Part shown: in pieces, positions 54,043 through 64,000 of the stretch
Numbering within the stretch: position 1 is the first letter of the stretch
Layout: the number at the start of each line of letters is the position of its first letter
Source: Mesorhizobium xinjiangense
GTDB taxonomy: Bacteria; Pseudomonadota; Alphaproteobacteria; Rhizobiales; Rhizobiaceae
Direction: 5' to 3'
Assembly: GCF_009749525.1 (NCBI RefSeq)
Contig: NZ_WOAC01000007.1
Location: 120,950 to 184,949 of the forward strand
DNA length: 64,000 nucleotides
The notes under the pieces: generated by a model
Seen by the model: only the letters and a program-made list of their open reading frames with translations
What the model was told of the DNA's origin: nothing
Database searches by the model: none
Translations under genes and position numbers: made by a program

Positions 54043-54106
54043 ATCCACCGGCCCTTGATTTTTCCGCGCCAAGCATCGATATCCGCCGCAAATCGAGACC
54101 AGTTGA

Positions 54107-54775
54107 ATGACGGGAAAACCGATGAACGAAAAGGCAAAGAACGAACGCGCGCCAGAAGACGAAGCCGTGCCGGAGAACGCCGAAACCGAAGCGGCGACGT
54201 GGCAGCCGGCCGGAGAGGCGCCGGAAGCCGATTTCGAGGCTTTCATGCGACTGGCCAAGGAAAACGAGGAACTGAACGACCGCGCCCTGAGGCTGGCGGC
54301 GGACATGGAGAACCTGCGCCGCCGCACGGTCCGGGACGTCCATGACGCGCGCTCCTATGCGATCGCCAATTTCGCTCGCGACATGCTGACGGTGTGCGAC
54401 AACCTGCGTCGGGCGCTCGACGCGGTGCCGGCCGAAGCCCGCGAGACGGCCGATGCCGGGTTCAAATCGCTGATCGAAGGCGTCGACATCACCGAGCGCG
54501 GCATGCTGTCGGGGCTCGAAAGGCATGGCGTGAAGAAGATCGAGCCGCTGAACGAGCGCTTCGACCCGCATTTCCATCAGGCCATGTTCGAGGTGCCCAA
54601 TCCCGAGGTCGCCTCCGGCACGGTGGTGCAAGTGGTCCAGCCCGGCTACATCATCGCCGATCGCGTCCTGCGCCCGGCCATGGTGGGCGTCGCAAAGGGC
54701 GGCCCGAAGCAGCCGGCGCCCGAATCGCCGGCCGAGCCGGGGCCGATCAACGAGCAGGCCGAAAAGGACGCCTGA
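54107..54775 (+). CDS. grpE: Nucleotide exchange factor GrpE
   Basis: 222-aa DnaK co-chaperone. Acidic N-terminus, long coiled coil ([40 protein letters not shown]) and beta domain [43 protein letters not shown] 54107 or 54122. Confidence 0.96.
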   Translation: MTGKPMNEKAKNERAPEDEAVPENAETEAATWQPAGEAPEADFEAFMRLAKENEELNDRALRLAADMENLRRRTVRDVHDARSYAIANFARDMLTVCDNLRRALDAVPAEARETADAGFKSLIEGVDITERGMLSGLERHGVKKIEPLNERFDPHFHQAMFEVPNPEVASGTVVQVVQPGYIIADRVLRPAMVGVAKGGPKQPAPESPAEPGPINEQAEKDA

Positions 54776-54830
54776 GCGTTTCGCCCGGGAGCCGTCGCCT
54801 GACACCGGTCGAACAGGATGAAAAATGGAA

Positions 54831-54868
54831 GGGCATCTTGCGCGGCAATCGGCCCGCGAAGGATGCCC
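54831..54868. repeat. Intergenic hairpin downstream of grpE
   Basis: GGGCATC (54831-54837) and GATGCCC (54862-54868) form a stem around a GC-rich partly paired loop. No T-run. Might be a processing or termination structure between grpE and the next gene; a 200-nt gap with nothing else. Confidence 0.4.
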
Positions 54869-54980
54869 TCGCCGGCGCAGGCCTGTCCCGTAGACGAGTC
54901 ATCATGAGCCGAATTCGGCGTCCCGGCTTGCCATCGGCGCACCGGCACGCGACACATGGGGCCTTTATTCCGGAGGCTCG

Positions 54981-55613
54981 ATGAACCCGCTGCAAATTCT
55001 CGACTATGGCGGCATGGCCGTCTTTGCCGCCACCGGCGCGCTGGCCGCCTCGCGCAAGCAGCTCGACATCATCGGCTTTCTGTTCCTTGCCGGCATCACC
55101 GCGATCGGCGGCGGAACCGTGCGCGACGTGGTTCTGGACCTGCCGGTGTTCTGGGTCGTCAACCCGGGACACATCCTGGTTGCCGCGCTTGTCGCCGTCC
55201 TCGTCTATTTCACGGCGCATCTGGTGGAATCGCGCTATAAGCTGCTGCTGTGGCTCGATGCCGTCGGCCTTGCGGCCTATTGCGTGCTGGGAGCCCAGAA
55301 AGGGCTCGACGCCACCGGGTCGGCCACCGTGGCCATTCTCATGGGCACGCTGACGGCAACGTTTGGCGGCATCCTGCGCGATCTCTTGGCTGGAGAGCCC
55401 TCCGTGCTTCTCAGGACCGAGGTCTATGTCACCGCCGCCCTTGCCGGCGCTTTCGTCCACACCGCCATGATGCTTGCCGGCCTGCCACTGCCGGCAGCCG
55501 CCGCACTGGCCTTTGCCACGGCCTTCATCGTGCGCGGCGGCGCATTGCGCTATGGCTGGACATTCCCGCGCTACAAGAGCCGGCCGGGCCGTGACCCGGA
55601 AGACATCCCGTAA
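54981..55613 (+). CDS. TRIC-type cation channel family protein (UPF0126)
   Basis: 210-aa membrane protein with about seven helices and two similar halves: ALAASRKQLDIIGFLFLAGI with TAIGGGTVRDVVLDLPVFWV, and VAILMGTLTATFGGILRDLL. The GGGT(V/I)RD motifs match prokaryotic trimeric intracellular cation channels (YadS/UPF0126). Confidence 0.92.
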   Translation: MNPLQILDYGGMAVFAATGALAASRKQLDIIGFLFLAGITAIGGGTVRDVVLDLPVFWVVNPGHILVAALVAVLVYFTAHLVESRYKLLLWLDAVGLAAYCVLGAQKGLDATGSATVAILMGTLTATFGGILRDLLAGEPSVLLRTEVYVTAALAGAFVHTAMMLAGLPLPAAAALAFATAFIVRGGALRYGWTFPRYKSRPGRDPEDIP

Positions 55614-55632
55614 CGCGGGAGCGCGCGCGTAA

Positions 55633-56634
55633 CTACAGCAATCCGGCCTGCGCGGCTTCCTGGCGCAGATCACATTGCGGTCGCGGCCCGATCTGCTGGA
55701 TGACGAGACCGGCGGCAAACGAACCGAGCCTGCCGCAATCGGCCAGGCTGCGGCCGCTCGTATAGCCGAACAGGAAGCCGGCGGCGTAAAGGTCGCCGGC
55801 GCCGGTCGTGTCGACCAGCTTGTCGATCGCCATGGCCTCGACCTCGACGGTCTCCTCGCCGCGCACGATCACCGACCCCTTTTCCGAACGCGTGACCGCG
55901 GCCAGGCGGCAATCCTTGCGGATCGCCTCCAGCCCGGCCTCGAAGGACGAGGTCTGATAGAGCGATTTCAGCTCGCTTTCATTGGCGAACACGATGTCGA
56001 CCGTTCCCGAGCGCATCAGCTCCAGGAACTCCTCGCGATAGCGATCGACGCAAAAGGCGTCCGACAGCGTCATCGAAACCTCGCGCCCGGCCGCATGGGC
56101 GGCCTCGGCGCTCAGGCGGATCGCCTCCTTGGCGCGCGGCGGATCCCACAGATAGCCCTCGAAATAGGTCACCTTGGCCCCCGAGGCCTTGTTCTCCTCG
56201 ACATCGACGGGACCGAGTTCGACGCAGGCGCCGAGATAGGTGTTCATGGAACGCTCGCCGTCGGGCGTGACGAAAATCATCGAACGCGCGGTCGGCGGCG
56301 TGCCGGCAAGCGGGTCGGTGTCGAAGGCCACGCCCTGGGCGCGGATGTCGTGCCGGTAGAGCTTGCCCAGATGATCGTCGGCCACCTTGCCGAAAAAGGC
56401 CGTGCGGCCGCCGAAACTGGCGATGCCGGCGGCGGTGTTGCCGGCGCTGCCGCCGGAGGCCTCGATGGCCGGACCCATACGCTCGTAAAGCAATTCGGCG
56501 CGCTCGGCATCGATCAGGTTCATCGCGCCTTTGACGATGCCGTTGGCGACGAGGAAGTCGTCATCGCAGCGTGCAAGGATGTCAACGATGGCGTTGCCGA
56601 CGCAAAGCACGTCGTACTCGGTATTTGAATTCAA
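55633..56634 (-). CDS. Adenosine kinase (PfkB family)
   Basis: 333-aa sugar/nucleoside kinase. N-terminus YDVLCVGNAIVDILARCDDD, GGSAGNTAAGIASFGGRTAF, and C-terminal anion hole/base DTTGAGDLYAAGFLFGYTSG. The only start consistent with the N-terminal homology is TTG 56634, preceded by CCGGATAGACAA. Exact substrate (adenosine) is by family resemblance. Confidence 0.93.
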   Translation of the reverse strand: MNSNTEYDVLCVGNAIVDILARCDDDFLVANGIVKGAMNLIDAERAELLYERMGPAIEASGGSAGNTAAGIASFGGRTAFFGKVADDHLGKLYRHDIRAQGVAFDTDPLAGTPPTARSMIFVTPDGERSMNTYLGACVELGPVDVEENKASGAKVTYFEGYLWDPPRAKEAIRLSAEAAHAAGREVSMTLSDAFCVDRYREEFLELMRSGTVDIVFANESELKSLYQTSSFEAGLEAIRKDCRLAAVTRSEKGSVIVRGEETVEVEAMAIDKLVDTTGAGDLYAAGFLFGYTSGRSLADCGRLGSFAAGLVIQQIGPRPQCDLRQEAAQAGLL

Positions 56635-56858
56635 TTGTCTATCCGGAAGTTAGGACCCAGGAAATGCGCGACCGGTTTAGCGAATCCGGCCGGCTTTGCA
56701 AACCCGTGGGGCCATAATGGACCTGGAACGTGCCGTGGCGAAGGGCGCTCCATCCCTGGATGGGCGCGGCCCCGGTGACTTTTGCACAAGAGGTCGGAAG
56801 GCTTGTCAGTATCGATCCGGCTTCCTATGTCGCGGCGGCAACAGGACCGCCACTACAG

Positions 56859-57572
56859 ATGATCATCGACGCCGCACGCGCAGCCTTCGCCCGCCTCTTC
56901 TCGGTCGAATTCCGCTCCGTCATGCTGAAAACGCTGGGCATAACGCTGCTTGCGCTGGTCGCGCTGTGGTTCGGCCTGTGGGAGGTCTTCGACGCGCTGG
57001 CGCTGCCTTATCTGGAGCAACTCCTGCCCGGCCTTCCCTCCTGGGCGGGCTGGTTCGGCATGGTCGCCGCCATCATTGCCGGCATCGGCTTCGCCGCCGG
57101 CCTGGCGCTTCTCGTCGCACCGGTCAGCGCGCTGGTCGCCGGCATCTTCCTCGACGACATCGCCGAAGTGGTGGAGCAGACCGACTATCCGCAGGACCCG
57201 CCCGGACGTGCCCTGCCAATGGGACAGGCGGTCTGGCTGTCGATCAAGTTCTTCGCCGTCGTCATCCTGGGCAATATCTTCGCGCTTCTCATGCTGCTGA
57301 TACCGGGCGTCAATCTGATCGCGTTTTTCCTGGTCAACGGCTATCTGCTCGGCCGGGAGTTCTTCGAATTCGCCGCCATGCGCTTCCTGCCCGAGGCCGA
57401 TGCCAGGGCGCTGAGGCGCCGCCATGCCGGCACCGTCTTCCTGGCCGGGCTCATCATCGCCGGCTTCCTCGCCGTGCCGCTACTCAACCTGATGACGCCG
57501 CTCTTCGCCGCGGCGATGATGGTGCATCTCTACAAGGGGCTGGCGGCGCAGCATGCAAAGGCAGCGCTGTGA
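56859..57572 (+). CDS. EI24/CysZ-like membrane protein
   Basis: 237-aa membrane protein: AFARLFSVEFRSVMLKTLGI, then hydrophobic TLLALVALWFGLWEVFDALA, FGMVAAIIAGIGFAAGLALL, FFAVVILGNIFALLMLLIPG, ANLIAFFLVNGYLLGREFFE-like block with GREFFEFAAMR, and RRHAGTVFLAGLIIAGFLAV. This matches the EI24 (sulfate transporter CysZ-like) family. ATG 56859 gives the family length; the open frame extends upstream to 56730. It is near the cys operon but separately transcribed. Confidence 0.88.
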   Translation: MIIDAARAAFARLFSVEFRSVMLKTLGITLLALVALWFGLWEVFDALALPYLEQLLPGLPSWAGWFGMVAAIIAGIGFAAGLALLVAPVSALVAGIFLDDIAEVVEQTDYPQDPPGRALPMGQAVWLSIKFFAVVILGNIFALLMLLIPGVNLIAFFLVNGYLLGREFFEFAAMRFLPEADARALRRRHAGTVFLAGLIIAGFLAVPLLNLMTPLFAAAMMVHLYKGLAAQHAKAAL

Positions 57573-57614
57573 GCGCCGCGCACTCCACGCCATTCCGGCC
57601 GAGTGAGTGAAACG

Positions 57615-57632
57615 AGGGAGAGCCGGGACCCA
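57615..57632. repeat. REP-like repeat GAGCCGGGACCCATT
   Basis: Sequence GAGAGCCGGGACCCATTGAG, sharing GAGCCGGGACCCATT with the repeat fused to ureG at about 41636-41650. It lies between two convergent gene ends. Confidence 0.6.
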
Positions 57633-57662
57633 TTGAGAGGCGCGGATGACGGTGGTGGGATA

Positions 57663-58196
57663 TCAGGCCGCCGGCTTGCGGCGCCAGGAATAGCGCTGGC
57701 CGGCATCCGCCGGCCTGGCCGAAGGCTGATAGTACAGCGGCAGACCGCCGATACGGCCCTCGGCAAGTCGGGCAAGCGCCGTTTCGTTCGATACCTCCAG
57801 CACGTCGAAGCCGGTGCGCAGCATATGCGGGATCAGGTCGATCAGCACGTCGCCGCAAGCCCTGATCTCGCCCTCATAGCCATGGCGGCTGCGCAGGAGC
57901 GTGGCCTTGGAGAAGCTGCGCCCGTCGTTGAAGGCCGGGAAGGCGAGCGCCACCAGCGGGATCGACGCCAGCGCGTCGGCAATCTCGGCGATATCCTCGC
58001 CCGGCGCGATGAGGACGCCGATACGGTCTTTCTCGGCCTCGCGGACCGCCGGGTCGAGCGCCTTCCACACGGCAAGCGGCAGGATGACGCCGCCATTGCC
58101 TTCGAGCGCCTCGGCGCCTTCTGCATGGCGCCAGCCGTCGTCACGAAAACCTTCGGGGGTCCAGACGCGGCTCGGATTGTCGGCAACCTCGGTCAT
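57663..58196 (-). CDS. DUF934 protein of the sulfite reduction operon
   Basis: 177-aa protein: NGGVILPLAVWKALDPAVRE, DRIGVLIAPGEDIAEIADAL, LVALAFPAFNDGRSFSKATL, LRSRHGYEGEIRACGDVLID. DUF934 genes sit with cysH and cysI in many proteobacteria and probably help sulfite reductase, possibly in electron transfer or assembly. ATG 58196 is 8 nt after the cysH stop. Confidence 0.92.
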   Translation of the reverse strand: MTEVADNPSRVWTPEGFRDDGWRHAEGAEALEGNGGVILPLAVWKALDPAVREAEKDRIGVLIAPGEDIAEIADALASIPLVALAFPAFNDGRSFSKATLLRSRHGYEGEIRACGDVLIDLIPHMLRTGFDVLEVSNETALARLAEGRIGGLPLYYQPSARPADAGQRYSWRRKPAA

Positions 58197-58204
58197 GGCA
58201 GTTC

Positions 58205-58931
58205 CTACAGCGAAGACGCGGTCAGGGAGCTTTCCAGCCCCGAAAGGTGAATGCCGCATTCGGTCTTGGCCTGGCCGGCCCAACGGCCCGAACGCGCATC
58301 CTCGCCCGGCTTGACGGGCTCGGTGCACGGAAAGCAGCCGATCGACAGGTAGCCATAGGCCACCAGCGGATTTTCGCGCAGGGCGTGCTCGCGCATATAG
58401 GCGGCGAGATCGGCTGTCTCCCAGCGGGCAAGCGGATTGATGCGGATGCGCGACCCGACCGCCTCGAAGGCCGACAGCCCGTTGCGGCTCGCCGCCTGAA
58501 AGCGCTTGCGGCCGGTGAACCAGGCAGCGTACGGCTCGACGGCGCGCGCCATCGGCTCGACCTTGCGGATATCGCAGCAGGCGTCGGTATCGTGCTGGTG
58601 CAGCGTGCCGTCGGGATCGCGCTCGGCAAGGGCTTCGGCGCGCGGATGAACGATGCGCAGATTGCGCAGCCCCAGATCGGCCGCCAGCGCGTCGCGATAA
58701 TCCAGCGTCTCGCCGAAATGCTTGCCGGTGTCGAGGAAAAGGACCGGCAGGGCGGGATCGATGCGCGCGATCATGTGCAAGAGCACGGCCGAATCCGCGC
58801 CGAAGGACGAGACCGCGGCGATCTCGCCGGGGCGGAACCGGCCAGCGGAAAGCGCGATCAGGTCCTGCGGCGCCAGATGTCCGTAACGCTCGTCGAGTGC
58901 CGCGGCCTCGATCTGGGCCTCGGCCTCCGCG

Positions 58932-58957
<26 letters not shown>
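58205..58957 (-). CDS. cysH: Phosphoadenylyl/adenylyl-sulfate reductase, APS-reductase type
   Basis: 250-aa thioredoxin-dependent reductase making sulfite. FGADSAVLLHMIARIDPALP, LFLDTGKHFGETLDYRDALA, the Cys pairs DACCDIRKVEP and GCFPCTEPVKPGEDARSGRW, and the catalytic ECGIHL. The CC...CxxC iron-sulfur ligands show the [4Fe-4S] APS-reductase form rather than the cluster-free PAPS form. ATG 58957; overlaps the cysI end by 26 nt. Confidence 0.95.
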
Positions 58958-60602
<1,645 letters not shown>

Positions 60603-60639
60603 CGGTCTTCTCTTGGCGTAGCGTGCCCGGCGTGCTGCG

Positions 60640-60944
60640 TCAGGCCACGTTTGAAATGGTCGAATGCGCCTGCTTGCCCAGATCGGCGCGGAAGGTGGGT
60701 CCGGCGGCGCGTATGCGCTCGCGCAGGCGGACGGGAACGATGCGGCCGTCGACCATGTCGACATCGATCAGGTTCACGTCGACGACCTCGTTGTTCTGCG
60801 CAGCCGCCTCGCCGGCGCGCTCCAGCGTCTCCTCGCCGGCCTTGTCGCGGGCGATCTCGGCCGCATCGATCGTCTCGGCCCAGGAGCGGTCCGACGCCAG
60901 CCACACGGCCTCGCCGTCCGTCAGCCTGTTGGCGGTGAGGATCT

Positions 60945-60948
<4 letters not shown>
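60640..60948 (-). CDS. DUF2849 protein
   Basis: 102-aa protein MKILTANRLTDGEAVWLASD, AQNNEVVDVNLIDVDMVDGR, VPVRLRERIRAAGPTFRADL. DUF2849 is found almost only between cysG and cysI in alphaproteobacteria. Start overlaps the cysG stop (ATGA). Role unknown, presumably with sulfite reductase. Confidence 0.93.
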
Positions 60949-62396
<1,448 letters not shown>

Positions 62397-62665
62397 TGGG
62401 CCAGGCTCCCTCATTGAAGTTCCGCATAGTTACCCGATAGGCCGATTTTCTGAAGAAACGGGGTAGCGTGCGGCCATGGCTGCCGCAATCGCTTTTGCGC
62501 CGTGCGCCATTGCCACAGAATAATTTTCCGGGCCGCGCATCCCCGTCGCCGCTGATGGAACGCAGACGGGGAGGGAGCGTTGCAATGCAAGCCTGGCGTG
62601 ACGTCGCCGACCGTCTCGTCTAAGCTCCTGTGATACGACTTCCATTGAGACCAAAGGAGTGCGCA

Positions 62666-63112
62666 ATGTCCCTGTTGAAGCTGGAGCATAACCTTTGGGT
62701 TGTCGTGGCCGACGGTGAAAAGGCCTTGTTTCTGCGCAATGCCGGAACCGCCCTCAACCCGCAGCTCGAGGTCGTGCGCCAGGTGAGCCAGGAGAACCCG
62801 CCGACGCATGAACAGGGCACCGACAGGCCCGGTCGGCTGAACGATGCGGCCTTCGCGCATCGCAGCGCCGTTGCCGATACGGACTGGCACCGCATCGCCA
62901 AAGAGCGCTTCGCCGACGAGATCGCCGACCGGCTCTACAAGCTGGCCCAGAACGGCTCGTTCGACCATTTCGTGCTCGTCGCCCAGCCGCATGTTCTGGG
63001 CGCCATCCGCAAGAAGATGCACAAGTCGGTGCTTTGCCGCATCAAGACGGAAGTGCCGAAAACGCTGACCAATCACACACTTGCCGAGATCGAGCGCAAT
63101 TTGCTGGCATGA
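62666..63112 (+). CDS. Host attachment family protein
   Basis: 148-aa protein of the host-attachment (AtsE/Host_attach) family: HNLWVVVADGEKALFLRNAG, THEQGTDRPGRLNDAAFAHR, RFADEIADRLYKLAQNGSFD, HFVLVAQPHVLGAIRKKMHK. The name comes from Agrobacterium; the fold resembles eRF1/pelota domains. AGGAG 7 nt before ATG 62666. Confidence 0.9.
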   Translation: MSLLKLEHNLWVVVADGEKALFLRNAGTALNPQLEVVRQVSQENPPTHEQGTDRPGRLNDAAFAHRSAVADTDWHRIAKERFADEIADRLYKLAQNGSFDHFVLVAQPHVLGAIRKKMHKSVLCRIKTEVPKTLTNHTLAEIERNLLA

Positions 63113-63142
63113 CGGACGAGACGGGACGGCCGACACTGACGA

Positions 63143-63892
63143 TCACACGTGCTGACCGCCATTGATGTGGATCTCGCCTCCGGTGACATAGGAGGACTGC
63201 GGCGAGCAGAGGAAGAAGATGATGTCGGCGACCTCCGCCGTCGTCCCGAGACGGCGCAAGGGGATGTTCTCGACGATCTTTTCGGTGCCCGGAGACAGGA
63301 TCGCGGTGTCGATCTCACCCGGCGCGATGGCATTGACGCGAATGCCGTGCGGACCGAAATCCGTCGCCATCTCGCGCGTCAGCGATGCAAGCGCTGCCTT
63401 CGACGTCGCATAGGCCGTGCCGGCGAAAGGATGGACCCGGCCGCCGGCGATGGACGTCACGTTGACGACGGAGCCCCTTGCCGCGGCAAGCTCGTCGAAC
63501 AGGCCGCGCGCCAGCATGATCGGGGCGAAGAAATTGACCTGGAAGACCTCGCGCCAGACCTGCATCGGCGTGTCGAGGGAATTCATCCGGCCGCTATCCT
63601 CGAGCTTCGGCGAGATACCGGCATTGTTGACCAGGGCGTGGAGCCGCCCGCCATCGTCCTGCAGGCGCCGGCTGATCTCCGACACCGCCCGCCCGACATC
63701 CTCGGGATCGGACAGATCGACCCGGATATGGTTTTCCGGCCCCAGCGGCCAGGGGCAGGCATCCGAGAAGGCCTGCCTGGAACAGGTGATGACACGCCAG
63801 CCCTCGCTCGAAAAGCGCTTCACCGTCGCGTGGCCTATGCCGCGGCTGGCGCCGGTCAGAACGATGGTCTTGCGCGGTTCCGTTTCGGCCAT
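63143..63892 (-). CDS. SDR-family oxidoreductase
   Basis: 249-aa short-chain dehydrogenase with a full catalytic set: TIVLTGASRGIGHATVKRFS (cofactor loop), LVNNAGISPK, VVNVTSIAGGRVHPFAGTAY followed by ATSKAALASLT (Ser, Tyr-x-x-x-Lys) and HGIRVNAIAPGEIDTAIL. ATG 63892 has GGGAG 8 nt upstream; a GTG at 63907 is less likely. Confidence 0.94.
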   Translation of the reverse strand: MAETEPRKTIVLTGASRGIGHATVKRFSSEGWRVITCSRQAFSDACPWPLGPENHIRVDLSDPEDVGRAVSEISRRLQDDGGRLHALVNNAGISPKLEDSGRMNSLDTPMQVWREVFQVNFFAPIMLARGLFDELAAARGSVVNVTSIAGGRVHPFAGTAYATSKAALASLTREMATDFGPHGIRVNAIAPGEIDTAILSPGTEKIVENIPLRRLGTTAEVADIIFFLCSPQSSYVTGGEIHINGGQHV

Positions 63893-63915
63893 GATGCGTG
63901 CTCCCACCCTTGTCT

Positions 63916-64000
63916 AGCAGGTTGCTGAAGAAGCCGCCAATTTTGCCGGCATTTCTTTGATGGGCGTTTTCTGGCGTGTCTTTACGTGATCCTTGCGATG
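63916..64000. mobile_element. Possible end of an insertion sequence at the right edge
   Basis: The sequence CAGGTTGCTGAAGAAGCC at 63919-63936 looks like the terminal repeat of transposase-bearing elements common in Hyphomicrobiales, and no gene is visible from here to the window edge. A similar CAGGTTGCTGAA string occurs at about 22270. Without the other end this stays tentative. Confidence 0.3.

Overview
The window is GC-rich, densely coded chromosomal DNA from an alphaproteobacterium, most likely a member of Hyphomicrobiales (Phyllobacteriaceae-like). The evidence is the TIGR02300 - aroA - SDR - cmk - rpsA order, the cysG - DUF2849 - cysI - cysH - DUF934 sulfur operon, a rhizobial-type urease operon and a CP4-like AroA. 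The species cannot be named from sequence reading alone.

Layout. (1) 1-3.4 kb: gcvT-gcvH-gcvP (gcvP runs off the left edge) behind a tandem glycine riboswitch. (2) 4-11.7 kb: one-carbon oxidation genes, xoxF-xoxG-xoxJ (lanthanide-type PQQ methanol dehydrogenase, its cytochrome and a periplasmic partner), then glutathione-dependent formaldehyde dehydrogenase and S-formylglutathione hydrolase. Together they give methanol -> formaldehyde -> S-hydroxymethylglutathione -> S-formylglutathione -> formate. (3) 11.7-19.7 kb: a long same-strand run made of a lut-like (PQQ-dehydrogenase-associated) ABC system, a 73-aa Cys protein and a second, nitrate/sulfonate-type ABC transporter. (4) 19.7-24.8 kb: a gene graveyard next to tRNA-Ala(GGC), with a transposase tail, a broken epoxide hydrolase, a terminase tail and a molybdenum-hydroxylase fragment abutting a TetR gene, plus an intact LysR gene and a small RSP_7527-like gene. 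(5) 25-30.5 kb: housekeeping block (TIGR02300, aroA, SDR, cmk, rpsA with terminator). (6) 30.5-33 kb: VapBC and an ACP/ketosynthase pair. (7) 33.1-41.7 kb: urease operon ureD-A-hupE/ureJ-B-C-...-E-F-G, interrupted by an opposite-strand gene, a membrane protein, three large palindromes, a GST and a ParDE module whose toxin overlaps ureE. (8) 41.7-48.5 kb: aldehyde dehydrogenase, gyrB, an orphan P450 and a ParS/MbcA-RES toxin-antitoxin pair. (9) 48.5-57.6 kb: yraN, rsmI, hemW, rdgB, VOC, rph, then divergently hrcA-grpE, a TRIC-type membrane protein, adenosine kinase and a CysZ/EI24-like membrane protein. (10) 57.6-64 kb: assimilatory sulfur operon (cysG, DUF2849, cysI, cysH, DUF934), a host-attachment-family protein, an SDR, and a possible insertion-sequence end at the right edge.

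The most interesting part is region 2-3. It is a lanthanide-methanol supercluster with two different ABC transporters, several small uncharacterised secreted proteins (one a cupredoxin-like domain that appears to have lost copper ligands), and an AT-rich divergent control region carrying a 9-bp inverted repeat. Start codons were moved from the longest open frame wherever a ribosome site, signal peptide or overlap argued for it; several genes appear to use TTG.
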